From Sesamum alatum (lineage: Eukaryota > Streptophyta > Magnoliopsida > Lamiales > Pedaliaceae): a stretch of 64,000 nt of DNA. The position numbers were made by a program, and so were the translations under genes. The notes beneath the pieces are model-generated. The model saw nothing but the letters and a program-made list of their open reading frames with translations, made no database searches and had not been told where the DNA came from. The stretch lies in assembly GCA_034509735.1 (NCBI GenBank), contig JACGWO010000006.1:33473141-33537140 (forward strand), read 5' to 3'. Each line of letters begins with the position of its first letter. Positions within the stretch are counted from its first letter, which is position 1. Below, piece after piece: positions 24,571 to 36,129 of the stretch.

Positions 24571-25264
24571 CAGAGTATACTCAAACTCTTTTATTCTCTT
24601 TATTTCTTTTGTTTCTTTTTTCTCTTCCAGTTTTAAACTTATTTTTCCTTGTAGGATGTGAACTGGAGGCCCTTACGGGAAGATTCAATTTAGCACAACA
24701 GAGCATCTTCTTCACCACTACGGAGATATTTGATTAATAATCTCATCAACTTCCACAAGCGCAGAGGTGGCACCCCTTTAACTTGGAATTGTGGGGAGGA
24801 TCACAGTGCCAAAGCGACTTAAGAAGGCGGACTTTAAATCGAAGAAAAGAACTGGCCAAGAAATGCAGAATTTGATAGTCAAATATGCCGAATGCATAAG
24901 GGAGAGGGTTGAAGAGAGACGCGTTCAATGCATACAAAGTAAGTTGAACTCTTTTAGTTTTGTTATGCTTACATTTTGAATTGAATTTCTAAATTTCAAT
25001 CTAACATTTTAATTATGTTTTTATTGTTTTTGTAGATATTGATCTTTCGGTCATACCTCAAATCGTTACCATCCCATTTGATCTTGTTGATGAGAAGTGT
25101 GTACGCCATGCTCCCCTCATGTTAGATACTCCAGATGCTTCCCCGCCACCATCAAATGCCCTTGGTCCTGCATGTACTCCTCACGCTCTCGCCCAACCAT
25201 CATATGCTCCAGACGAATATGCTCCTCATGCTCCTCCTCCACCATCTTATGCACCAGAGGTTGC
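24571..25264 (+). pseudogene. PMD-gene exon pair lodged between A2 and B2
   Basis: Reverse-complement counterpart of left-arm 15098-14400. It holds the exon beginning after 'ttgtag' at about 24655 (DVNWRPLREDSI-like; decayed), the RITVPKRLKKADFKSKK / YAECIRERVEERRVQCIQ exon, an intron, and the start of the proline-rich exon (25035-25264). It stops mid-exon at 'gaggttgca' and B2 follows at once. The block from 24971 onward is repeated at 27061, where the exon is complete. It lacks the PMD domain itself. Confidence 0.65.
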
Positions 25265-27060
25265 ATTATAGGCCATCGAATATGGGAATTTCAGGAAGAA
25301 TCATATTAGTGTGTGACTAAAGGTAAAGCCAGACAGACATTTTATTTGGTTCGTTTTTCTCTTATTTCCTGATTCTTTTTCAAATACTTATGCAGAAAAA
25401 TATTTTATAATTTTGTAATCTTGCCTAAAAAGCTAAATGAATTCTCTGGATGTCCAAATGAGATGCATAGCAAAATCAATTTTACCACTTTCTAAAAGAT
25501 TCCAAATGCTACAGAGTTTCCACAAATAACAAAACTTGTATTTGGGAACGAGAATGGCTGCACTAGAAGTACAGAATTCTCCATTAAATGTCTTAAAACC
25601 TGTCAATTACAATAAATACAGTGGGTTATTAGTTAGTTTTATAAGTGCCACTAAAATTCTTTTTTCTTTTTCTATTTCTCAATTTGTCTTAGCTTTTTGG
25701 ATTGTGGTTTCTATTATGAATTATTTTCAGGAGTTGCTTCAGTTAACTTAATTGCTGATGTATTATTCTTTAATATTGTACTGTTTGATTGTTGAGGACT
25801 ATAGCAGTTCTAATTTTCTTTTCCACGTAGGTGATGGATATATGGTCACGGCGGGCTTATGGATGTCTATGATGTGATAATTTCCAGATAAGCTTGAAAG
25901 CAAGTCATGTTTTTCTTTGTTTGAACTATTGGTTTTTTTTAATATCAACTTTTATGTTTTATTCTAACTATTGTGTCGATGTGGTTACTTTGATCTAAAA
26001 TTTCTTATAAAACTTTAGAGGAAGCGTCCGGAGATTCGATCCTTTGAGAGACTAATGAAAGAAAGGCCTTGAAGCGGCGATTTTTAGAAACATGTGCAAA
26101 TACAATATCCTAAATGAAAATTTTCATTGGGTTTTGATATTTTAGTTCTGATTCGATGGGCTCGTCGAATTGAGTTTCTTTTCGCTGCTCGCTATCTCTT
26201 CTTGTCTCTCTACGGCCTTTGGATCTCCAATGTTATCCTCACAAGAATAGAAATTCCTCATGAAGCACTTTAATTTGTATTTGTGAATTTTCCTTTTATG
26301 ACCTTTATTGATAAATTTTTTTTTGTTTTGTTGTAGATATGAAGAGTTTTTCTTCAGAATACGCTGATTATCTTGCTAGGTATGTGTTTGCCATCCTATC
26401 TCATTTTTAGCTAAGTTATGGCTTATCAATATATATATATATATAATATATATATTTTAGTGCAAGAATCTGGGAGCTGCTGCTGCTGACTAGGTTTCAA
26501 GAGAAGCACCAAACACTGAGTTCAGGTGATTTTTCTTGTCATATAATATCTTACAGCTTTTATCTGTCTTGAATAGAAGCTATTGTGTCAAAATGTGGTT
26601 TGATAGGAATTTTTATTTTTCATCGACATGCTTTTCTTTTGAAACTTGCTACGCTTACGTTGTTTCAAGTCCAGATAAACGCACTCAAGTACCTGAAGCC
26701 CAATCAACATTCTGGATTAGTGGTGAGTAAACCTCTCGGTATATTTCTGGAGACATGGAGTATATAGAGAGTGTTGTGTTTTCTCTTATTGAATCAGTTA
26801 AAAATGGAGAAGAAGCAATTTCTGCCCTCATTCTATGGTTTAGATGGCAACAAGGTAAGTGTCTAAGTACCACTTTTACTCATAATATTCTCCTATGTCT
26901 CTAGTTTTATTTCCAATAAGAATTATACATATTGGATGTATAAATAATGGTTATCTACATTTTAGTGAAACCTGCCTAAACTGAAAAGGGGATTCATGGC
27001 CTCTATTTCAAAATTCTCCCAAATACCATATACTCTTTTAGAAATTGTAATATTTTCTTA
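25265..27060. repeat. Direct repeat segment B2 inside the right-arm PMD copy
   Basis: Second copy of 20927-22700, with small indels. It interrupts the PMD gene copy: PMD sequence stops at 25264 and resumes at 27061 after stepping back about 290 bp, so that part is present twice. Short exon-like stretches occur (for example around 26460, 'gcaagaatctgggagctgct', reading ARIWELL), but I do not recognise a gene family. Confidence 0.8.
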
Positions 27061-27880
27061 ATACATTTTGAATTGAATTCCTAATTTCATTCTAACATTT
27101 TAATTATGTTTTTTATGTTTTTGTAGATATTGATATTTCGGTCATACCTCAACCGTTACCTCCATTTGATCTTGTTGATGAGAAGTATGTACGCCATGGT
27201 CCCCCCTCACTGTCAGATACTCCCGATGCTTCCCCGCCACCATCAAATGCCCCAGGTTCTGCATGTACTCCTCATTCTCCACCCAACCATCATATGCTCC
27301 AAATGAATATACTCCTCATGCTTCTCCTCCACCATCTTATGCACCAGAGGTTGCAGATACTCTTGATACTGCTCCCGATTCCCCCTTACCATCATATGAT
27401 GCCGATGTTGGATCATATGATGCTTCTGGAGATGCTGCAGACACTCTTGATGTTGTTCCTAATGGCCCCGCACCATCACATCATCTTGATACTGGATCAT
27501 ATGATACTCCTACTCGTGTGCTGAGAAGATCAAGAAGGCAAAAAATTCCAGTTAATCGTTATAGCCCTGTAAGTGTTATTGACTTATGGATTTCATCAAA
27601 TTTATGTGCACGTCAATTTTAAACTTTGTTAAGTTATTTTTCTATTTTCCTTACAGTCCGCCAAACCACTTAGACGGAGAAGGAGGAGGGGATGATCGGG
27701 ATAAAGAGAATGTACCCACCAAAACCTTAGTGGCTATTACAAAAATACAATCTTCATTACAAGAATTGAGGTTTAATTAATTTGTCTGCTCACATAACAG
27801 GAGGCCAAACTCAAGGCAGCAGAAAAGAAGAGAAGATTAAAGAGATAGAAAATCCAACATTTGATGTTTTGAGGGATGTC
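27061..27880 (+). pseudogene. PMD-gene 3' exons (right-arm copy)
   Basis: Mirror of left-arm 14660-13900. After an intron end at 'tttgtag' (27126) the frame reads DIDISVIPQPLPPFDLVDEK, then a proline/serine-rich section with PPPSYAPEVADTLD, then RRSRRQKIPVNRYSP at a donor-like site (about 27570). A short arginine-rich exon (about 27658-27700) and the lysine/glutamate-rich tail (about 27800-27850) follow. A one-base loss near 27280 breaks the proline-rich frame. The N-terminal PMD domain is absent from this arm. Confidence 0.6.
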
Positions 27881-28029
27881 ATTTTAGAGATGATTTGTAT
27901 TTTTTGGTGTGGCTATTGATACATGTTTTATCTTATTTGAATGATGGTAAATTGCAACTTGGCTCAAAATAATTCGGTCCATGAAGCAGTCCCTAGAATG
28001 CCGCCCATCAGTCCATTAGCGCAGCCAAG

Positions 28030-28580
28030 TGTTGCAGTGGGCCAGTGTGTAAATGCAATGCAAATGAAAAAACAACCCAGCGATTTTTCGGCACAGTGAA
28101 CAAAAGGCCTAGCGAGAATTTGCAGCACAACATGCTCATGGGTCCAATGGAGTTTTTCGGCCCAACTGATGGAGCACGGACCAACAAGCCAGTTTCGCAG
28201 TCCATCTTCAATCCACTTCGCAGTTGCTCCAGCCCATCACCCCAATTTTCTTTTTTCTTAGCCCACAAACCACACAAAGATTCAACAATTCACTATAAAA
28301 GTTTTTGCACACTTTCAACCCAAAAAATTGGATCCAGCCCCCAATTTGTAGCCTACTTTGCACAAAATTCTCCTCCTATTGCACCATCAACCCAAAAAAC
28401 ACTTGATCACTTCCAGCCAAAAAAAATTGGCCATGAAAATTTACCACTTAATAAAGATTCCCCTTACCAAACCCTAGCCCCAAACCAACGCTTGCAAGCC
28501 CCTCCATCTACCAGCGGCGACGACGAAGGCGCTTTCTTTTGTGTCTGCCAAGCAAGAATCTCGAACAGGTTTGTCGTTCG
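28030..28580 (+). promoter_or_regulatory. Promoter-like block with site II and telo-box motifs
   Basis: TGGGCC-type words occur at 28038-28043 and, in complement, at 28159-28164, 28231-28236 and 28260-28265. A telo-box AAACCCTAG lies at 28469-28477, followed by a C/A-rich leader and a purine-rich stretch ending 'ctcgaacag|gtttg', a good splice donor. A related leader occurs again at about 29271-29325 ('gcgcaaacag|gtttg'). Site II plus telo-box is a known layout of plant housekeeping promoters. The VPS51 exons follow 1 kb downstream on the same strand. Promoter activity is inferred. Confidence 0.4.
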
Positions 28581-31177
28581 CCATTTACTTTGTTTTCTTG
28601 GTCTCATCGTCGGCGGTTTTTCATGGGGATTTTTTTTGTTTTTTTTGTTGTTTCATATCTTTATTTTTTGCAAAATGATTATGGGCATTTTGAAGTCTGG
28701 TTTTGAAGAAATAATTCTTTGGATGTTCCAAGATTTGATGAGGGTGGATTTTATGGCGTTGGTGTTCAGTGGTTTTTCACAGATGATTTTTGCAATAATG
28801 GGATAATGGTTGGTTTTGTGGATGGGTTCAGGAGGTGGGTTTTCTTCCTCATTAAATCCCAAGAGAGATGTTTGTTTAGTGAGGCTATTAACCAATTCAA
28901 TTTCTTCCATGCTTCGTAGGGGCAAGGGTAGGTGAAAGAAAGTAAATGGGTTTGTGTAGGAAAGGGGCGACTCGCTAGACAATTTTTGTTGAATTCTTTT
29001 TTTTTTTTTTCCTTTTTCTTTTCACTTTTTCTTGTCTATTGTGTTTCCCATCTATCAAATTTTTCAGCCCTGACTTCTGCTTCTTCTGTTGCTTCTCAAA
29101 TATTCTGTCACCTAATTCCATAACGGATGAAAGAATGGCTAGCTTTACACATCTTTATACATTATAAAGTTTTTGGTTTTGAGGGAACATTATTTGTTCA
29201 ACAATTGGTCAACTCCCTAGCCTCTTCGAGCGCCTTCATTCGACCACATTTCCTCCACCGTCTGCAATGAGGAAGGCGACTGTTGTGGTGTCGGCCAAGC
29301 ACGAAGCGCAAACAGGTTTGCCATTACATCTCCTTAAGGTCTCTTGTTTGATTTATATGGACTTCAAATTTTATATTGTACTGTTGATTGACTTTCAATT
29401 ATGAGAATATTTTAGTTCTCACACTTATTGCTTTACAACTTTAATATAATTATATTTGATTGTGAAACTTAGGCTTTTTGTGGAATTTTATATATAAGTG
29501 TTGGTTATGGGAAAAGAATTTGAATTTTCACACTTGTTAATTTAGCTATACTATAGCAGTTATTTGTTGATAATTTTGTCTCATTGAATCGGTCTAAAGC
29601 CTGAAGGTTAAACTATTCGAGAAGTTGGAACAGTTCCTTGTGAACCTGAACCTTGATTCCAAGGAATTGACAGATTCTTCGGTGGATGTTAATGGGTCTC
29701 CTGACTCAGGAAGAGTTCCTCATGCGGCTTATGCTACTGCACATGAGGTGATGAAGGAAATAGCATCTCCTAATTTGTTTTATCATATTTTTGAAACTTT
29801 AGTTAATCGTTCAACAATTTGATTGAATGTGTAAGTTGAAACTTGTCTGCATCGGATACATCTGATGTGAGCACCTCTAGAAGTGTAGCTCGCAGCAGTT
29901 TAGTCGAAGTGGATAAAATAAGTTGTTCTTGAAAGTTGACTCTTCCAAGGCACTTGAAAAATTATTGTTATTCTTCTTGCTTTTCAGAAGTTTGGTCACC
30001 ACCAATTTCTAGCTTAATGATGGTCCTTTGTTTTCCTATGATCCATTGCTCATTGCAATTTAAGCTTCTAAAAATTACTTTTCCGGCATCTATTCGTGAA
30101 TTTGCAGAAGTTGTTCGTGCTTATAAAGTAATTTTCTTGGATTCAGAACCGCAACTATCTAAACTCGCACAAGACTTTGTTACGAAGTATGGCTGCCTTT
30201 TCTTAATCAATTTCATTTTGCTACATCCTTTACTCTGGAATTAGGGTAGAGTTCTTATATTTGTGCTTGAACTTACTTTTGGTGTTGCTTAAATCTTAGG
30301 CACTTTGAGGCTACTCATCAACAAATTGAGAATCAAATTCACTCTGCAGATCTTGTGACAGTCCTTCGTAAGTTAACCACATTACGTCATGCTTACTACT
30401 TTCAATGCACTTTGATCTTGAATCTTTTTGCATGAAATGAACTAAACAGCCAAAAAACCATAAGATACACTGACAGGACTGTAGATGTTTTAAACACGCT
30501 GGACAGTTGGAGGCATGGAGCTATAATCTCAAGGTTATGCAGAAGAGATGTAAATGCATTATCATACATTATTATTATTATCTCTTTCAAATTTTCAATA
30601 AGGAAATTGAAGCATTATGTGTTATTAATGCACATTAACATGTCTTAGCCTCTTTATTATTCTCTCTTTCAATTTTTTCAAAAAAGAAATTGAAGCATCA
30701 TGTGTTATTTATGCACACTAACTTTTGTGCCAGAGTCATATCTTGGCCTCTTTATTTACTGTAGCCGCGTTCTACAGCTGTTGGCCATCTACTCTGCATA
30801 AGGTCAAGTGGCCTCTAGGAAATTGCATATTGCCATCTAGACACAAGATACACTGATAGAATGACAGAATGGAAGCCAACTTATTTGTGTTTGACTATGG
30901 ATATGGCTACCATAAGGTCAACAGGATCATCACGCTCTCACTTTTTTCTACTTAGCAGCTCTTCCTCTGTTTTCTTTTTCCCAATTATGAACATTAAGAT
31001 GATTGATCCATTTCAGTAGCATAGATGAAAGAAGGTCGAGCACTTTTGCCTTCCAGTCCAGTTGGTGCCTAACTATATCATCATTTAGTTCTATGCATGA
31101 AATTTTTCAAAAAATAGTTATATGCCCTGTGACAACATTTTGACGGAGCTCACTCTTCCACTTCCTTTAAGTTATTA

Positions 31178-31604
31178 GGGTAAATTACATTTACCTCCCC
31201 TGAGGTTTGGCATAATTACAAATACCCCCTCGTTGTTTGAAAAATTACAAATACCCCCCTGAGGTTTGTAACCATCTAACAAATAACCCATTTCTATCAA
31301 TTTTTTATGGGTGAAATGACCAAAATGCCCTTATGCACTGAATTATTTTTATTTAATTCTTAAAAAAATTTAGACTAAAGTGTGCAAGGAGAGGTTTCTT
31401 AAGTTTTTTACACAAATGAGCAATAATACAATTTGCCTTGGCCAAATTTTCTATAATTCTAATAAAAATGTCAAGGCAAAATGGTCAATTTAGGCCTTTG
31501 GTTAAAAATTACAAAACCTCAGGAGGGGTATTTGTAATTTTTCAAACAACGAGGAGGTATTTGTATTTATGCCAAACCTCAGGAGATGTAGATATAATTT
31601 ACTC
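31178..31604. mobile_element. MULE-type MITE, 427 bp, with 9-bp target duplication
   Basis: Ends GGGTAAATTACATTTACC and its inverse, same family as 4860-5281. The perfect 9-bp duplication AAGTTATTA lies at 31169-31177 and 31605-31613. It sits in the enlarged last intron of the VPS51 fragment. It has no coding capacity. Confidence 0.9.
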
Positions 31605-31664
31605 AAGTTATTATATGAAGAATGATATATATTTGGAACTAGAAGACATTAACATTTAGTTTCA

Positions 31665-33016
31665 GGGAAAAAACTTTTTTTAGTACACTAACTTGGCTCT
31701 CATTCAATTTTAGTACACTAACTTTGATAATTATCACATTTTATACATTATGTTGCAATTTTGCTTCAATTAAGTCCAATTGAGGTTTTTGTTCCAATTT
31801 TTTCAGTCAATTGACCGAATTTGCTGACGTGACCAATTTTTGCTGACGTGTCCGGTGAAATTAACCACGTCAGCACATGACGTGGGCAGGCGGCTGATTG
31901 TGGCGGGATGACTTGGATGTATTTTCTTTCATAAGGATGAATTTTAAGTACACTAACTTTAGCATGGTTTATTTTAGTCCAATAACTTTGAATGAGGTGA
32001 AATTTAAGTATAAAATAATAATTATAATAATGATATAATATTTTTATATTTTTCGTACAGACTGTAATATTATTAAGATAATTTTAATTAATTTGATAAT
32101 ATATTTGTTAATATTAATTAATTTGATATAGAATAATTGTTAAAAATTCGATAATATAGTTTGTTAATTATAGTTTAAAGAAATAGATGATCCAACTGAA
32201 CTGATAAGTGTGAAAAGGAAAAGATCTCGGCTATAATAATATCAACTCTAATTAATAATTATAAATAATTAATAAATATATTATAAAATTATTAATAATT
32301 ATAAAATATATAATTATCTATTTTTTAAATTATGATTAACAACTAATTATCAATTTTTAATAATTAATATATATATATATATATATCAAATTAATTAATA
32401 TACAACTATATTATTAAATTTATTATTCTATAATTAATTAATATAATAGCTATATTAACTTATCAAATTATTGTTTAATTAATTATATCTAAATTAAGCA
32501 TTAATAATTATTATTTTAACTTTAACTAATAATTATAAAGAATTAAAAAAATTTAAAAAATTTGAGGGCTGGTCGTGAGTGCAGCTCGCAACAGCGACCA
32601 GTCATAAATATATAAGTTTATCGTTTTTAGCGGTATACTTATATTTAATTTTTTTATAATATAAATATAAATGGGCAGTGACAACCCCTAGACACAATGC
32701 TAGGGAACTTAAATTTCACCTCAATCAAAGTTATTGGACTAAAATTAAACCATGCTAAAGTTAGTGTACTAAAATTCATCCTTACGGAAGAAAATACATC
32801 CAAGTCATCCCGCCACGTCAGTCGCCCTCCACGTCATGTGCTGACGTGGTTAATTTCGCCGGACACATAAGCAAAAATTGGCCACGTCAGCAAATTCCGG
32901 TCAATTAGACTTAATTGAAGTAAAATTACAACATAATGTATAAAATGTGATAATTACCAAAATTAATGTACTAAAATTGAACGAGAGCCAAGTTAGTGTA
33001 CTAATTTTTTTTTTCC
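31665..33016. mobile_element. Non-autonomous MULE with about 330-bp TIRs
   Basis: Long inverted repeats: about 31665-32010 pairs with about 32690-33016, both running through 'tagtacactaacttggctct' and several 'gctgacgtg' words. The perfect 9-bp target duplication TTAGTTTCA lies at 31656-31664 and 33017-33025. The 680-bp centre is nearly pure AT except for a short GC-rich palindrome at about 32567-32603 ('ggctggtcg ... cgaccagtc'). It has no coding capacity. Confidence 0.92.
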
Positions 33017-33142
33017 TTAGTTTCATATTTTGAACTTCTCATATGAAGACAATTGTTATATTTTCCGGGAGTCATTTGGACTGATGTGCTTCTGCTAGAT
33101 GAAGTGCTACCTGAAGCTTCCCTACCTGACTTTGCTTTTCAG

Positions 33143-34617
33143 GTCTCTTGTCAATGTGAAATCTGAGAATATACTTTGCATGGTCAAAACATCATATAAA
33201 GTATGATAAGTTGATTACGTATTGATTTCAGTCTGCTTGTGTTGTTGTCAAAGACTATTATTTCCAGCGCGTTTAGTCATTTTCTGCTTCATATTTCAGG
33301 TATTCTGTTTTGATAGTTTGCAGATCAAATTATTCCAATTATTGGATGTATTTGATCTTTTCATATTAGAATTATGACTTATGTGTTGATGCTAGTTTAT
33401 ACTGGGTTTGCTGGATATTAAGACTGTCAAAGTGTTTAGAATTTCAAAGGAACATCTAGGTCAGTATCTCTTTTGCTAGCCTTCTCTCTATGATGGACAT
33501 CATATCTTATAATTCCACTCATCTTTGCACACAAACACACACATACCGAGCTGAAAATATGAGTACTGACTAGAAGAGGACGTGATGAAAATGTAATGTG
33601 TCTGTTTTATTTACTTTCTCAATTTTTTGTATAGTCCAAACATCCTTTATTTTGGGCCCATATATTTTAGTAAAATGCAAAAGATTCTATATAAAGGAAT
33701 GTAGAACCCATTCTTATAATTTCATGTTATGATTTTGAGATAAATTTTGATTGTATAATTTATGTTTAGGTCAATGCATTTTAAGTAAAGAGGAGCTAAC
33801 TACAAGGAGATTAATGGATGAATGTTGAAACTCCCTTTTCTTTTTGTTATAATATATGTTATCTTTTCTATATCTTTTAAGATATATATTGATTACAAAT
33901 TTTCAATCTAAGTACTATTCTTTTTCCATTTCATGTTACTTAATATTTTACGTTACATAGATTTATTATACCTTGAGATAATGTTTATTTGTATCTAATA
34001 GTTCAATATTTTTAATTAGAAAAGTGCATGACGAAGCTTGGACTACTTCAATCGAAGAAGTCCACCTGTTTATTCTAGATGTAAGTTTTTTTTCCCTTGT
34101 ACTAAGTTTATGCGCATCTGTTTCTTATTGCACTTTATTTTAGAGGCATTCTTACTTTCAATACAAGTCAATATGAATGTGTATTGCAGGAATCATCCAA
34201 ATATGTTTTCTGGTTAGTACTTGGTGTTTGTCATGTAAATTCTTCTGAAAATCTTATATTTATAAATGCATTTATAAATAGACATGCTCTTTTGCCCAAA
34301 ATTTTGTAAACCCATATTTTGCTCTCGAAAATCATGGCTCTTAGGTTCTTCTGTAACCCCATATTTTGCTCTCGATCTTTTTTTGTTTTTGTTTTGCTTT
34401 TATAAATTTTTAGATTTTCATATTGTAATTATTGAATTAGAGTTAAAAGAATTTATATTTAAATGGATGTGTAGTTAAATGAATTAGAGTTTAATTGCAT
34501 AAAAAAAAATTAGAGTTTAAATCTTATGTTTCAGAATTTTATGTGTAATTAAATCAATGTGTAGTTCTGTGGCTAAGATTACATATTGGATTCATAGCTC
34601 ATGTGGGTAGTTGGCAA
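33143..34617. other. Right-arm segment, no recognised gene
   Basis: 33143-33734 may be VPS51 intron or flank; 33735-34617 mirrors left-arm 10816-11690. No domain was recognised. A donor-like site after 'ttctagatgtaag' (about 34078) is shared with the left arm, so an unknown exon is possible. Confidence 0.4.
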
Positions 34618-35404
34618 TAGGCCTGTCAATGGACCAAAATTGCCTAGACCCAGACCCATTAAATTAAAAAGATTGAGCCTAGGTCGGGTATTATACTCGA
34701 TTATACCCTACCCTTTCCATTTTCTTTTTCTCACACCAAATCACAGCCACAAACTTTTCATCTTCTTCTCTCTCTTAACTTTCTCTCAAACTTTTCGTCA
34801 CTTTCTCTCACCTTCCATCAACATTCTTTCTCTCTCTCAACCCTCCACCAACACTCTGCTCTCTCTATTTTTGATGTTAAAAACAAACACACCATCGGTG
34901 TTCCGATCTCCAAACCCACCACCACGTTCGCTGTCATTGATATTTTCCAATAGAAGAAACCCACCACCACATCCGCCGGCGATATTTTCTGACAGAATAA
35001 ACCCACCACCACATCCACCGTCGTCCCCTTCAATGAGTTTTTTGATATTATCAATTCTTAAGTTGGGGTTTTGTAAAACTGATTCTTTGGTTAGTTATGT
35101 GCTTGGTTCACAGTGTTGATTTTTGAGATTGTTGCTCTGACTTTTGATATGTATGAAAGCTCTTTAATTTCTTATCAAAAAAGTTGATGAGTTGTGTAGT
35201 CTTCGATTTTTAATTTGTTTTTTTTAAAGCATTGGGTCTGGTTGGACCCAACGTAAAAGATTAGGTCTGTTATATTGTCTTTGGGTCCAGAGACCCATTG
35301 GGTCTGGAGATCCATTGGCTCTGGATATTAATAATTTCTTTGGGTATTCTTTCGATCTGGGCTTGGGCTTGGAGAGGGTAAGATCCTACCCATTAACAGG
35401 CCTA
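34618..35404. mobile_element. hAT-like non-autonomous element (intact right-arm copy)
   Basis: Uninterrupted copy, 787 bp, with ends TAGGCCTGTCAATGG and CCCATTAACAGGCCTA. It contains three tandem units around 'aaacccaccaccac' (about 34910-35020) and holds the empty target site of MULE-1 (34878-34886). No clear target duplication was found, so the hAT assignment rests on end style only. Confidence 0.55.
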
Positions 35405-35732
35405 ATTGAAACTTGATCCTTAGTTTTCTATTAGCAAATAAGCATATATATATATATATATATAACTCATATCTCATAAGAAAACAACATTTCACACTTT
35501 CTAAAATTCCATGGGTCACATGGTGGCTTTGCATAGTGAAATTTCATCACATATCATGGCCTGGGCCTGATAAATAACAATCGGAGACGGACCAAGATCG
35601 ACGTGTGTGCATTAATATTTTTTATTATATTTATTTAATTAAATGAAGAGTAAGTAGATCAAATGAATAGTTTAATTATCAAAATTTCTAAAATATTTTA
35701 ACTTTAAATGGCATCAATAGAATTAATTATAA

Positions 35733-36129
35733 GGGTAAATTATAGCTACCTCTCCTAAGTTTTGACATAATTACAATTACTCCCTCGTTGTTTGAAAATA
35801 CAAATACCTCATTGAGGTTTGTAACTGTCTAACAAACAACCCATTTTTCATTCATATTTTAAAAGTGAATTGACCAAAATCCCCTTATGCATTCTGTAAT
35901 TTTTTTTGGGCTACAATGCGCAGGGAGATGTTCTTAAAGTTTTTTACACATAGGAGTTAATTTTACACATAGGAGTTAATAATGAAATTTGCCTCAACTG
36001 ATTTTTCTGCAATTTAACTAAAACATCTTGGGCAAAATGGTCAATTTTAGGCTTTTGGTTAAAATTTACAAACCTCAAGGGGTATTTGTAATTATGCCAA
36101 ACCTCAGGGAAAGTAGATGTAATTTACCC
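35733..36129. mobile_element. MULE-type MITE (mirror copy of 4860-5281)
   Basis: Ends GGGTAAATTA... and ...AATTTACCC. The 9-bp duplication TAATTATAA lies at 35724-35732 and 36130-36138, which is the reverse complement of the 9-mer flanking the left-arm copy. It is the same insertion event carried by both arms. Confidence 0.88.

Larger units (their letters stand above)
29592..33142 (+). pseudogene. VPS51-like gene fragment (GARP/EARP tether subunit)
   Basis: Five exon-like pieces in order on one strand: 29592-29822 (SLKVKLFEKLEQFLVNL... to FETLVNRSTI, then a stop); about 29850-29910 (SDVSTSRSVARSSLVEVDK); about 30082-30180 (FPASIREFAEVVRAYKVIFL, then SEPQLSKLAQDFVTK); 30299-30368 (HFEATHQQIENQIHSADLVT, VLR); and 33068-33142 (DVLLLDEVLPEASLPDFAFQ). 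From memory of the plant family this order fits VPS51. Frame changes between 29940 and 30080 and the internal stops show it is dead. The last intron is inflated to about 2.7 kb by a MITE (31178-31604) and a MULE-type element (31665-33016). The N-terminal third is missing. Confidence 0.7.

Noticed and set aside
28045..28806. A 253-codon open frame on the plus strand that could be called a gene
   Set aside because: It runs across the promoter-like block, the leader and an intron-like T-rich stretch. The mirrored sequence in the left arm (12660-13450) is broken into several frames, and no domain is visible. It is more likely a chance frame.
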